Positions 1 through 9,011 of a stretch of 64,000 bases of DNA are shown here, one piece after another. Origin of the DNA: Schaalia radingae (GTDB taxonomy: Bacteria > Actinomycetota > Actinomycetes > Actinomycetales > Actinomycetaceae). The translations under genes and the position numbers were made by a program. The stretch spans positions 434,001-498,000 of the forward strand of contig NZ_LT629792.1 in assembly GCF_900106055.1 (NCBI RefSeq), read 5' to 3'. The notes under the pieces were generated by a model that saw only the letters and a list, made by a program, of their open reading frames with translations, had not been told where the DNA came from and made no database searches. The number at the start of each line of letters is the position of its first letter. Positions within the stretch are counted from its first letter, which is position 1.

Positions 1-1234
1 GGTCTCCGTGCCAACGTTCGTTCACGATCGAATAGTCGTGAGCTTGTTCAGAGGCGCGCGATTCGTCGGTTCCCTCGCCAACGTCGACTTCGTCGGTTCG
101 GATCATGTCGCCGCCCACCTTGGAGTCGACGAAGTAGCGGAATTCGTTGAAGTCGTTGCCCGCAGAGATGAATTCGTTGGTGATACGGATCGATGACTTG
201 CCAGCGGTGGCGTCGGCGGGCAGTTCAACCGATTCTTCGCGCCACACCCCTGATTTGCCTTCGGTGCCATCCCACTGGCCGGCCTGCGTGCCGTCAACCA
301 GGATGCGTGCCTTCTGATCAGGTGAAATCGGGTCATAGCGGCGCGTGAGCGTGACTCCCTCGTTCGCGGGATCAATCGCCACGGTGAAGCTGGTCGAATC
401 CTTCGTTGCGCGACCGTCATCGTTCATGCGCTCAGGTGCCGGCGCGCCCTTGAGACCTGGCAGGCCAAGGGTGAAAGCCTGGAGCATTCCGGGCTCATCC
501 AGTGTCGCGATTGTTGTGGATTCGCCCGGAGCAAGACTGAAGTCTGCGTGCAGGTTCGGCTCATTGACGAGGGAGGCCGGCGGCTGCGTACCCCAAGTCT
601 TAGTCTGTTCGAGCAGGTCGGTGGGCACGTTGGAGGGATCGAAGGTCGAAATGCCGTCAGCGGTGGCGAACGAGCGGTACGACACATGGTAAAAGAACGG
701 ATTGTTCTGCACCGTGACGCGCATGGATTCGCGGTAGGGCATGGGGATCTTGATGTACACGCCACCGGAGGTTTGCATCTTGTCGGCAACGAACGGATAG
801 ATGAACGGTGCGCCGGCTTTACCTTCAACCACGTCCTGGAACTGTGCATTGAGAACGACTGTGCCGTCGAGTTCGATGATGATGTTGCCGGCCTTGGTGA
901 CGTCGCCACGATCCCACGTTGACCAGATGGATTGGATTTCGCCGGCGCCTGTGGCTTCTGCCAGCACGCATCCTTCATCGGTGGTGCGCAGGCAGGAGTA
1001 CTTTCCGCTGAATCCGTCGTGGTCGTTGCCACCTTCGCGATCAAAACTTGAGAACTGGCGGCTCTGCGTGCCGGTGCTCAGTTCCGGAAGGCGAGTGATG
1101 TCAGTGTAGGTTTGCCAACCTGTTGCGGGATTTTCGTCGGGTGGCGCTGCCTGGGCGAGTCCGCCGATGCTGAGCAGCAGGGCTGTTGACGCGGCCAGTG
1201 CGATCTTTCCCGGTCGAGAGAGGTGATTCATCAT
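1..1234 (-). CDS. Secreted GH172/DUF2961-family glycoside hydrolase-like protein (partial, C-terminus outside window)
   Basis: The reading frame is open from the ATG at 1234 to the left edge, 411 codons. The start is supported by AAGGAT just upstream. Residues 1-30 form a Sec signal peptide (basic MMNHLSRPGK, a hydrophobic ALAASTALLLSIGGL stretch, then AQA before the mature part). The next segment (QFSSFDREGGNDHDGFSGKY, residues about 59-78, and an SIWSTWDRGD stretch) resembles the DUF2961 fold now classed as GH172, whose known members act on difructose dianhydrides or D-arabinofuranosides. The divergent sugar ABC importer suggests it releases a sugar that the importer takes up. Substrate cannot be read from sequence. 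Family assignment rests on recalled motif resemblance. Confidence 0.7.
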   Translation of the reverse strand, partial: MMNHLSRPGKIALAASTALLLSIGGLAQAAPPDENPATGWQTYTDITRLPELSTGTQSRQFSSFDREGGNDHDGFSGKYSCLRTTDEGCVLAEATGAGEIQSIWSTWDRGDVTKAGNIIIELDGTVVLNAQFQDVVEGKAGAPFIYPFVADKMQTSGGVYIKIPMPYRESMRVTVQNNPFFYHVSYRSFATADGISTFDPSNVPTDLLEQTKTWGTQPPASLVNEPNLHADFSLAPGESTTIATLDEPGMLQAFTLGLPGLKGAPAPERMNDDGRATKDSTSFTVAIDPANEGVTLTRRYDPISPDQKARILVDGTQAGQWDGTEGKSGVWREESVELPADATAGKSSIRITNEFISAGNDFNEFRYFVDSKVGGDMIRTDEVDVGEGTDESRASEQAHDYSIVNERWHGD

Positions 1235-1471
1235 TGATCCTTGGGTCGAGTGGCGGCATCGCCACTTCGTTTTCGGGCAAAATCAGCTTAAATGGAGCAA
1301 AAATGAGTGTCAAGCGATTGTGCATAGTAAATGCTATGTGATATATAGGTTATAGTAATACTAATGTCGCTAAACCGTTACCTGTGAAATCGTTGAGTCG
1401 TCTAAACAGCTGGTATACGGTGTGGAGATCAATCTAGGCGCTTGACATCAATGGCGAATCGGAGGCGCGTC
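1235..1471. promoter_or_regulatory. Divergent control region between GH172 gene and sugar ABC operon
   Basis: AT-rich stretch in an otherwise GC-rich neighbourhood. It holds two small dyads: CATAG/CTATG at 1323-1327 and 1334-1338, and the palindrome TAGTA-A-TACTA at 1353-1363. Either could be an operator for a sugar-responsive regulator not encoded in the window. -10-like AT hexamers are present but no single promoter can be fixed. Confidence 0.35.
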
Positions 1472-3058
1472 GTGACTGTACCGTTGCTCGAAATGCACCA
1501 TATCGGGAAATCGTTTTCAGGAGTGCGAGCACTCGATAATGTGTCGTTGCGCCTGGGCGCCGGTGAAGTTGTGGCACTGCTGGGAGAAAACGGAGCAGGC
1601 AAGTCCACGCTGATCAACGTGCTCTCTGGAGTCTTCAACGACTACGACGGTCACATCAAGGTCGACGGAGAGCCGGTCACGCTGCATAGCCCCAGCACCG
1701 CACAACAGCTGGGGATTTCCACCATCCACCAGGAACTGAACCTCGTCCCCGACATGTCAGTGGCAGACAATATCTGGCTCGGACGAGAACAGGCGACCGG
1801 AGGGTGGGTCAAGAAACAGCGCACGATTTCGACGGCCCGGGATCTGCTGGCGCGAGTCGGGCTGGATCTAGATCCTAGAAAGTTCGTGCGTCAATACCGA
1901 CTGGCAGAACAGCAGCTCATTGAAGTGGCAAAGGCGATGAGCCTGAACACCCGAATCCTGATCATGGACGAACCGACGTCGGCGCTGGCAGATGCTGAAG
2001 TTGAACGCCTGTTCGAGGTTGTCAGGTCACTTGCATCCGAGGGAGTCGGCATCATCTACATCTCTCACCGTCTGGAAGAACTCGAAGAGATTGCTGACCG
2101 GGTCGAAGTCCTGCGAGATGGACAGTTCTTCGGTGAACGCGAGATGAAGGACGTCAGTCGATCAGAACTGATCCACATGATGGTGGGTCGTCCGATCTCG
2201 GAACTGCACCAGCGTCCCGAGGAAACCGGTGCCCGCGCCGAGGGCGGCGAAGCCAGACTGACGGTGGAGCACCTCTCCCTCATGCCCAATGCGCGCGAGT
2301 CGCGGGCAGCACTGCACGACATCTCGCTGTCGGTTGAGCCCGGCGAAGTGCTGGGAATCGCCGGCCTGATGGGAGCTGGTCGCTCAGAAGTACTCGAATC
2401 CATTTTTGGAACACCCCCATCCTCGGACATGATCGGTCAGGTCACCCTGAACGGCAAGGCGCTGACCAAGCGGACGCCCGCACGCAGTATCGACGCCGGG
2501 ATTGCCCTGGTATGTGAAGATCGAAAACTGCAGAGCCTGATCCTGGAAAACTCCGTGCGCTTCAATATGACGCTCCCCGCCCTGTCGGATTTTGCCGGCA
2601 TAGGCGGATGGGTGAAGAAAACTCGAGAAAAGAAGGCGAGCGAGGAGCAGGTTCAGACTCTTGGGGTGAAGACCCCGTCGATGGATGCGTTCATGAGCAC
2701 CTTGTCGGGTGGAAACCAGCAGAAAGTCGTCCTCGGAAAATGGCTGCTGACCAACCCGGAAGTGATCTTGCTCGATGAGCCGACACGCGGTATCGATGTC
2801 GGTGCGAAAGCAGAAATCTACGAACTTGTTGCGCAGCTGGCATCGCAGGGAGTGTCGTTCATCGTTGTCTCGTCAGAGCTTCCCGAATTACTGGGAATGT
2901 GCGACCGAATCGTGGTGTTGTGCGAAGGAAAAATCACCGCTGAATTTGACGCCGGCACAGCCACTCAGGAAGACCTACTCACCGCGGCAATGCCGATTCA
3001 AGGGCAGGCAGTCAGAGAGGATGCGCCCGCCGTCGATGCCATCGAAACTGCTAAATAG
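1472..3058 (+). CDS. Sugar ABC transporter ATPase, duplicated-NBD RbsA/MglA type
   Basis: Energises uptake of a monosaccharide or small saccharide with the permease and lipoprotein that follow. Protein of 528 aa with two tandem nucleotide-binding domains. NBD1 has Walker A GENGAGKST (about residues 38-46), an LAEQQ signature and ILIMDEPTSAL. NBD2 has the degenerate P-loop GLMGAGRS typical of this family and the signature LSGGNQQK followed by LLDEPTRGID. GTG 1472 is chosen because GGAGG lies at 1461-1465, six bases upstream; in-frame TTG 1442 and ATG 1451 have no such site. The stop is 17 bases before the permease start, so the three genes form one operon. Confidence 0.93.
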   Translation: MTVPLLEMHHIGKSFSGVRALDNVSLRLGAGEVVALLGENGAGKSTLINVLSGVFNDYDGHIKVDGEPVTLHSPSTAQQLGISTIHQELNLVPDMSVADNIWLGREQATGGWVKKQRTISTARDLLARVGLDLDPRKFVRQYRLAEQQLIEVAKAMSLNTRILIMDEPTSALADAEVERLFEVVRSLASEGVGIIYISHRLEELEEIADRVEVLRDGQFFGEREMKDVSRSELIHMMVGRPISELHQRPEETGARAEGGEARLTVEHLSLMPNARESRAALHDISLSVEPGEVLGIAGLMGAGRSEVLESIFGTPPSSDMIGQVTLNGKALTKRTPARSIDAGIALVCEDRKLQSLILENSVRFNMTLPALSDFAGIGGWVKKTREKKASEEQVQTLGVKTPSMDAFMSTLSGGNQQKVVLGKWLLTNPEVILLDEPTRGIDVGAKAEIYELVAQLASQGVSFIVVSSELPELLGMCDRIVVLCEGKITAEFDAGTATQEDLLTAAMPIQGQAVREDAPAVDAIETAK

Positions 3059-3075
3059 TGAAGGAGAACAACCCC

Positions 3076-4179
3076 ATGAGCACACAGTCGCAGCGCGGAT
3101 CGGGTGCGGTCGTGCAGCGCAAGAAATGGCTCCTGATGTTGAGCCAGTCCCAAGGCTATATCGGCCTTCTCCTGATCGTCCTGATTGGACTGTGGAGCCA
3201 GGGAGGGCGCTTCGCGGACATAGGAAACCTGACGAACGCCATTGGGTACTTCGCTCCGCGAGGCATCCTGGCGGTGGGAATGACTCTGGTCATTATCACC
3301 GGCGGCATCGATCTGTCGGTGGGCGCAGTCATGGCAGTCGGTTCAACCACGTCAGCATGGCTGCTGACGGAAATGAACTGGCCGGTGATCGCGATTGTTC
3401 CCACGTCAATGGCTGTGGGCGCCCTCTTCGGCATCATCAGCGGTATCGGCACCGCGTACTTAAAGATCCAGTCGTTTGTCATGACGCTGGCCATCATGAC
3501 GATCGCACGAGGCTTTACCCGCGAGTTCTCCCATAACGTGTCGATCGGAACGAATGTGATCGGACCGGACGGGGAGGTGGCTCCGGGATCTCAACAGTTC
3601 CGAATGCTGGGGACGCCAGGCGAAACGCTGTTCCCTATACCGTTAATAGGGTATTTCCCTGTGCTGGCGCTGATCGTGGTCATTATCCTCGTCCATCTGC
3701 TGCTGTCACGCACGACGTTCGGGCGGCACGTGTACGCGGTGGGCGGCAATCCCACCGCGGCGCGCCTGTCGGGTGTGAACGTCAAAGCAGTGCTCGTCAT
3801 TGTCTTCATGATCTCTGGTTTGCTGTGCGGCCTGGCCGGTCCGATTAACGCGGCTTATAACGCATCAGCAGATCCTCAAGCCGGCATGACCTATGAGATG
3901 GACGCGATTGCAGCCGTCGTCATCGGTGGTGCGAGCCTGGCTGGCGGCCGAGGCACAGTGATCGGAACGTCGATCGGCGCATTGATCCTGACCCTGCTCG
4001 ACAACGTGCTGGGCCTGAACAACTTCAGTGCCAACTGGCAGATGATCATTAAAGGCATCATCCTCGTGGTCGCCGTTGTGATCCAACATCCCGACCTCAT
4101 TCCCAACGCTGCGGCTCGCCTGAAACGACGAACCGCGCATCCCGTTAAGGCATCCTCGACGCCACACGCGAAGGAGTAG
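3076..4179 (+). CDS. Sugar ABC transporter permease, RbsC/YtfT type
   Basis: Integral membrane subunit of 367 aa forming the translocation path. The family hallmark GGIDLSVGAVMAVGS and the late GGASLAGGRGTVIGT segment are both present, with about eight to ten hydrophobic segments. A GTG at 3058 overlaps the ATPase stop, but ATG 3076 has AAGGAG nine bases upstream and is the better start. Short basic N-terminus precedes the first membrane segment. It lies between the ATPase and the substrate-binding lipoprotein of the same operon. Confidence 0.92.
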   Translation: MSTQSQRGSGAVVQRKKWLLMLSQSQGYIGLLLIVLIGLWSQGGRFADIGNLTNAIGYFAPRGILAVGMTLVIITGGIDLSVGAVMAVGSTTSAWLLTEMNWPVIAIVPTSMAVGALFGIISGIGTAYLKIQSFVMTLAIMTIARGFTREFSHNVSIGTNVIGPDGEVAPGSQQFRMLGTPGETLFPIPLIGYFPVLALIVVIILVHLLLSRTTFGRHVYAVGGNPTAARLSGVNVKAVLVIVFMISGLLCGLAGPINAAYNASADPQAGMTYEMDAIAAVVIGGASLAGGRGTVIGTSIGALILTLLDNVLGLNNFSANWQMIIKGIILVVAVVIQHPDLIPNAAARLKRRTAHPVKASSTPHAKE

Positions 4180-4237
4180 GCCGAGGGGGAAGTCCACACC
4201 AAGGTAAACACAACACTAAGAAAGCGAAGGAGCTCTC

Positions 4238-5305
4238 ATGACAATCACGCGACGCAAACTACCGGTACTCCTGGCGGGTGCCCTGGTTGCCGCAGCATCG
4301 CTCGGCGCGTGCGCAACCAACGATCAGTCGACATCCGGCTCACAGACAGATGAAGGCGCATCGAGTGCCACAACTGATCAGAGCAGCGCGGCTGGCGCAA
4401 GCGACGGACGTCTGCTGCCCGAAAAGGACAAGTACGTCATCGGGTACTCACAGGCCAACAACGCTGAGCCATACCGTGCGCAGATCAACGCACAGCTGGA
4501 GTATTACATCGGGCAGGAATCGAACCTTGAGTTGCTGCCGATTGCTGACGCTCAGCAGGATTCCTCACGTCAGGTGAGTCAGGTCCAGCAGTTCATTCAG
4601 CAGGGCGTTGACATTCTGATCGTCTCGCCTAACGAGTCTGACCCGTTGACCCCGCCAGTTGAGCAGGCATGTGAAGCAGGTATCCCGGTGATCGTGTTGG
4701 ACCGCGCTGTGAACACGGACTGCATCACCTCCTTCATCGGCGGTGACAACGTGGCAATCGGTAAGGCCGCAGGTGAACTGGCACTCCAGCTTCTACCTGA
4801 TGGCGGTAAAGTCGTCGAGCTGCGAGGCATTACCTCGAACCAGCCTCAGATCGACCGCGACCAGGGCTTCCGTGACGCAATCGCTGCGAACCCGAAGATC
4901 GAGATCGTCAAGGATCAGGACGCAAAGTGGATCAAGGAAGAGGGCACCAAGATCATGCAGCAGTGGCTGCAGTCCGGTGAAGACATTGACCTGGTCTACG
5001 CGCATAATGACCCGATGGCGCTGGGCGCATACCTGGCTGCGGCCGGTGCCGGCAAAGCCGACGACATCAAGTTCATCGGTATTGACGGCCTCGCAATTCC
5101 TGACGGTGGCATACGAGCCGTTCAGGAAGGCCAGCTGGCAGGTACCTTCATCTATCCGACAGGTGCTAAGGAAACAGTTGACACCATTTTGGCGATGATC
5201 AAGGGCGAGCCGGTCGAGGCCCAGCAGGTCCTTGAAACCACCCCGATCACACCTGAAAACGCTGCCGAACAGTACGAGCTGAACGACTTCTCCAACAAGA
5301 AGTAA
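4238..5305 (+). CDS. Sugar-binding lipoprotein of ABC transporter (periplasmic binding protein type 1, RbsB/YtfQ-like)
   Basis: 355 aa. The signal peptide ends in the lipobox LGAC (Cys25), so the mature protein is lipid-anchored on the outer face of the membrane. A Ser/Thr/Gln/Asp-rich linker (residues 26-60) leads into the binding domain. Segments YVIGYSQANNAEPYRAQ, QQFIQQGVDILIVSPNES, FIGGDNVAIGKAAGE and YAHNDPMALGAYLAAA match ribose- and galactofuranose-type binding proteins (Peripla_BP_4). The start has a good GAAGGAG site. A strong hairpin follows the stop. The ligand is unknown; the neighbouring GH172-like gene hints at a furanose-derived sugar. Confidence 0.9.
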   Translation: MTITRRKLPVLLAGALVAAASLGACATNDQSTSGSQTDEGASSATTDQSSAAGASDGRLLPEKDKYVIGYSQANNAEPYRAQINAQLEYYIGQESNLELLPIADAQQDSSRQVSQVQQFIQQGVDILIVSPNESDPLTPPVEQACEAGIPVIVLDRAVNTDCITSFIGGDNVAIGKAAGELALQLLPDGGKVVELRGITSNQPQIDRDQGFRDAIAANPKIEIVKDQDAKWIKEEGTKIMQQWLQSGEDIDLVYAHNDPMALGAYLAAAGAGKADDIKFIGIDGLAIPDGGIRAVQEGQLAGTFIYPTGAKETVDTILAMIKGEPVEAQQVLETTPITPENAAEQYELNDFSNKK

Positions 5306-5320
5306 GAGGGCTTGTACGAG

Positions 5321-5350
5321 GCCGGCGCCGAGGAACTCCCCGGCGCCGGC
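5321..5350 (+). terminator. Hairpin terminator after the sugar ABC operon
   Basis: Perfect 10-bp stem GCCGGCGCCG / CGGCGCCGGC with a 10-nt loop between the converging binding-protein gene and the ABC-F gene. No T-run follows, so it may work by structure alone or serve both strands. Confidence 0.7.
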
Positions 5351-5384
5351 ACAAGAGAGGCAGAGCGTGGAAGATCACGAGTAG

Positions 5385-7160
5385 TTACCTCTGATCTTCG
5401 AGCTCCTCGGACAGCTCCAGCCACTGTGCTTCGAGCTGGCCAACCTCGTCCTCAACTGCGCGAACCTGATCCGCAAGGTCCTGTAACCCCACGTAGTCAG
5501 TCGGATCATGGTCTGCCATCTGCGCTTTCAGATCCTCGTCCTGGCGTGTCAGGCGGTCCATCTTTCGCTCCAGCGCTGACAGCTCTTTTTGTGCAGCGTA
5601 GGCGCGAGCGCCGGAATTCTCGGTTTCCTCCTCAGGAGGTGATGGTTCCGCGGGCTCAGTCTGGCCCTGGATCTTCAGGTACTGCTCGACCCCACCGGGC
5701 AGATGGCGGAACGTGCCGTCAATGATGGCGTATTGCTGGTCGGTGACGCGCTCAATCAGGTACCGATCGTGCGACACAACCAGCAGCGTGCCCGGCCACG
5801 TGTCGAGGACGTCCTCCAGGGCGGTCAGCATATCGGCATCGACGTCGTTGGTCGGCTCGTCCAGAATCATGACATTGGGTTGGTCAAGCAGGACGAGCAG
5901 AATCTGCAGCCTGCGTTTCTGCCCGCCCGACAGTTCTCCGACGCGCGCTGACAGATGCTCGTGGCGAAATCCGAGGCGCTCCAGCATCTGCGCTGGAGTG
6001 GTGTCTTTACCGTCCACGACGAACGTTGTTCTGGTGCGGCCAAGCACTTCGCGCACGCGGTCACCCGAGATCTCATCCAGCTGCGAAAACTGCTGGTCGA
6101 GCACTCCGATACGAACAGTCTTACCCTGACGTACTCGCCCCGACGTCGGCTTCAGCGCACCGCTGATGACGTTGAGCAGGGTTGACTTGCCCGCACCGTT
6201 CGGGCCGAGGATAGCGCTGCGCTCTCCGGGTGCGATCCTCCACGTCACGTCGCGCAGAACCTCGTTCGTATCAAACGAAACCGACACGTCCAGCAGATCC
6301 ACCACCTGTTTGCCCAGGCGTGCCACAGATAGCCGCTGCAGTTCAATCGGGTTGCGCACCTGCGGTACGTCAGCGATCAGCTCATTCGCCGCTTCGATAC
6401 GGAACTTCGGCTTGGACGTGCGCGCCGGCGCTCCGCGACGCAACCAGGCAAGTTCCTTGCGCATCAGGTTATGGCGCTTCGCTTCGGTCGCAGCCGCGAT
6501 CCGGTCACGTTCCACACGCTGCAGGACGTACGCTGCGTATCCGCCTTCGAACGGTTCAACCGTTGTGTCATGCACCTCCCACATGCGGGTGCACACCTCA
6601 TCAAGGAACCACCGATCGTGCGTCACAACGATGAGCGCACCGTCGCGCGGACTCCACCGGTACTTGAGATGGTCAGCCAGCCACGCGACCGCCTCGATGT
6701 CCAGGTGGTTCGTTGGTTCATCCAGAATCAGCACATCCCACTCGCCCACAAGCAGGCGCGCAAGATCGACGCGTCGGCGCTGTCCACCTGAAAGATCACC
6801 GACGAGGGAATCCCATGCGATATCCGAAGCCAGTCCAGAAATAATGGATCGGATATTCGCGTCGGACGCCCACTCATACTCCGGGCGATCTCCCACTAGT
6901 GCTTCTTTGACGGTGTGAGACGGATTCAGACGATCAGACTGGCTGAGGTATCCCAGGCGCAGGTCGCGACGATGAGTGACGCGACCGCTGTCAGGTGTGA
7001 TCTGGCGGGTCAGTAGCCGCAAGAGTGTGGATTTGCCGTCTCCGTTGCGACCCACCACGCCGATTCGGTCGCCCTCGTCAACTCCGACGGTGACCTGATC
7101 AAGGACGACGGTCGTGGGGTATTCCATATGCAGGTTGTCTGTGCCAAGAAGATGTGCCAT
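5385..7160 (-). CDS. ABC-F family ATPase (Uup-like)
   Basis: Soluble twin-ATPase protein of 591 aa without membrane segments. NBD1 has GRNGDGKSTLL, LSGGQRRRVDLA and LILDEPTNHLD; NBD2 has GPNGAGKSTLL, LSGGQKRRLQ and MILDEPTNDVD. An interdomain linker rich in Arg/Lys and a C-terminal charged coiled coil (about residues 515-591) are typical of Uup-type ABC-F proteins, which act on ribosomes or DNA rather than transport. The N-terminus MAHLLGTDNLHMEYPT fits the family. No Shine-Dalgarno site precedes the ATG, and a perfect dyad overlaps it. Separated by 147 bases from the upstream exporter permease. Confidence 0.92.
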   Translation of the reverse strand: MAHLLGTDNLHMEYPTTVVLDQVTVGVDEGDRIGVVGRNGDGKSTLLRLLTRQITPDSGRVTHRRDLRLGYLSQSDRLNPSHTVKEALVGDRPEYEWASDANIRSIISGLASDIAWDSLVGDLSGGQRRRVDLARLLVGEWDVLILDEPTNHLDIEAVAWLADHLKYRWSPRDGALIVVTHDRWFLDEVCTRMWEVHDTTVEPFEGGYAAYVLQRVERDRIAAATEAKRHNLMRKELAWLRRGAPARTSKPKFRIEAANELIADVPQVRNPIELQRLSVARLGKQVVDLLDVSVSFDTNEVLRDVTWRIAPGERSAILGPNGAGKSTLLNVISGALKPTSGRVRQGKTVRIGVLDQQFSQLDEISGDRVREVLGRTRTTFVVDGKDTTPAQMLERLGFRHEHLSARVGELSGGQKRRLQILLVLLDQPNVMILDEPTNDVDADMLTALEDVLDTWPGTLLVVSHDRYLIERVTDQQYAIIDGTFRHLPGGVEQYLKIQGQTEPAEPSPPEEETENSGARAYAAQKELSALERKMDRLTRQDEDLKAQMADHDPTDYVGLQDLADQVRAVEDEVGQLEAQWLELSEELEDQR

Positions 7161-7170
7161 ATCGGCACAT
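7152..7170. repeat. Perfect inverted repeat over the ABC-F start codon
   Basis: Arms ATGTGCC and GGCACAT separated by ATATC; the left arm and loop contain the ATG (7160-7158 on the minus strand). It could be an operator or an mRNA hairpin that hides the start. Confidence 0.5.
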
Positions 7171-7307
7171 ATGGTACGTCAAAATGCGCTGGTGAGGAGA
7201 CCTCAGAATCCTCATATCAATCGAGATGATGTGAGTGCGGGGTTCGAAGAGCAGGCTAAATGGCCGCTTACCTGCGTAAATGGTGGGATCGTGCGCATGG
7301 ATTCCGA

Positions 7308-9011
7308 TCAGGCCGTCTTCGCGTGGCCTGGCCAGGCCTTGATCTGCTGCAGAAGCGTCACTGCGTGGCGATCCCACATGTGACCGCCCACGATGACGCC
7401 GACGACCAGACATACCAGCGACCAGACTGGGGCAACGATGTAGCCGATCCAATCTGGCAGGATGCCGAAGAAGCCGAGTAGCAGAACGACTGAGGCCGGC
7501 AAAGACGCCACAAGAGCCGCGAGCCACTGGGCGAACTGCACCAGCATCGTGGCAGTGAAGCTGCCGGTGGATTTTGTCGATATCGGGTTCGCGCCGGGCG
7601 GAGGAACAGGGTAGAGCCAGCGTGCATGCAGGATCTGGCCTGCGCCGGCAGTCGCGCAGAACAGGAGCACCGTGGTGACTGCGAGGTAGATGAGCGAACG
7701 CCCTTGAATCCCCGCGGCGAAAGCCAGCAGTGCCATGACAACGGCGAAGAGGCTGATCGCTGAGGGTAACGCGCCCACAAGACGACCCAGACGCTCGTCG
7801 CGTCCGCGTATTCCAGCAGTGATGCTCAGCCAGTTCGCCGTTGAATCCCATGCCATCAGGGTCGCGACGACACCGCCGAAGAGCATCGCACCAAAGAGCG
7901 TGAAGAAAATGGCGAACGTGTTGCCAAAGCTGAAGTCCGAATTCGACCCCATAAACGAAATTGCGATACCCAGCACGGGCAGGACGCCGACCGCGATCAG
8001 CTGTGAGAGCAGACGCGGATCGCGGATAAACTCGTGACTGGTGCGGGCCGCCAGCGCGGCCGCTGCCCGTGGCAAACCCAGACGCAACCACGGATCGACA
8101 TGCTTGAAGGAGCGCTGGTCAGCGCGCGCCGAGGGAGCAGCCTGCGTGGGATCGATCAAGTGGTGTCCCTCTGCAATCGCCTGACGGGCCTCAGCACTGA
8201 CTGGCCGTGCCTTGCCATTCATGGCGAAGGGGAGTACGTACTGCCACAGCTTCCATCCTGCCCACAAAGTGACCAGTGAAATGGCCAGCCGCGCGAGGGC
8301 GACAAGGTAGTTGCCTTCATAGACGGATTGACTGATCGCGAACGGGGCGCCCATCGGTGTCCAGCCGACGATCGTACCGAGTCGGGTGACGAAAGCGGCG
8401 TTGAAGTTGTCGATTCCGGCATTGATGTACAGACCCAGAGGCGTGACGAAGAGAAACAGCGCGACCGTTGCGATGACGCCCTGTAGATCGCGCCTACGGG
8501 TGGAAGCCGTCATCTGAACGCTCATCCACGTCGTCACGGCACGTGACCACACCAGCGATATAGCAAGTGCCAGGCAGGCGCTGATCACACTGACGAGCGC
8601 CACCACCACATGGCCGGAGACAATCCAGGCGACGAAGGGAACCAGAAGAAATAACGCAGTGCCAATGCCGGAGAATCCCACGAAAGCTGCGGCAATCATG
8701 CCGATCGCGAAACGCCGTGAAGGTGCGGCAAACGGTGCGAGGCGAACCGGATCCAACGTGTTGTCAGCCGATGCCATAAGCGCAGGAGCTATCACCCATG
8801 CCAGCACAGCTAAGGCACTGATCAAAGTGAACATGACGCTGGCCAGGTCGGCGTAGCCCTCGAAGATGGAAAACACGGCTCCGACGGCAATCATTCCGAC
8901 GTAGCCGGCGATGCCCAGGGCCCCCAGGATTGACAGGACGAGGAAGGCTGTCTGACGCTTCATCGAGTTCCACGTCAGCTTCGCTTTCATCCGCATTAGG
9001 AGTGCAACCAT
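7308..9011 (-). CDS. ABC-2 type exporter permease
   Basis: 567 aa with about twelve hydrophobic segments in two blocks separated by a polar stretch (around residues 250-320), suggesting a fused or duplicated ABC-2 permease. Start ATG 9011 overlaps the ATPase gene by 16 bases and has AAGGG upstream, so the two are translationally coupled. The substrate is unknown; the MarR gene ahead of the operon suggests export of a toxic compound or of a surface component. Confidence 0.82.
   Translation of the reverse strand: MVALLMRMKAKLTWNSMKRQTAFLVLSILGALGIAGYVGMIAVGAVFSIFEGYADLASVMFTLISALAVLAWVIAPALMASADNTLDPVRLAPFAAPSRRFAIGMIAAAFVGFSGIGTALFLLVPFVAWIVSGHVVVALVSVISACLALAISLVWSRAVTTWMSVQMTASTRRRDLQGVIATVALFLFVTPLGLYINAGIDNFNAAFVTRLGTIVGWTPMGAPFAISQSVYEGNYLVALARLAISLVTLWAGWKLWQYVLPFAMNGKARPVSAEARQAIAEGHHLIDPTQAAPSARADQRSFKHVDPWLRLGLPRAAAALAARTSHEFIRDPRLLSQLIAVGVLPVLGIAISFMGSNSDFSFGNTFAIFFTLFGAMLFGGVVATLMAWDSTANWLSITAGIRGRDERLGRLVGALPSAISLFAVVMALLAFAAGIQGRSLIYLAVTTVLLFCATAGAGQILHARWLYPVPPPGANPISTKSTGSFTATMLVQFAQWLAALVASLPASVVLLLGFFGILPDWIGYIVAPVWSLVCLVVGVIVGGHMWDRHAVTLLQQIKAWPGHAKTA

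Noticed and set aside
424..1044. Long minus-strand frame of 206 codons near the left end
   Set aside because: Out of frame with the GH172 gene, which has signal peptide, start site and family motifs; the frame is a shadow in GC-rich DNA.
7099..8091. 330-codon minus-strand frame between ABC-F and the permease
   Set aside because: Shadow of the permease gene in another frame; Arg/Cys/His-rich with no domain.
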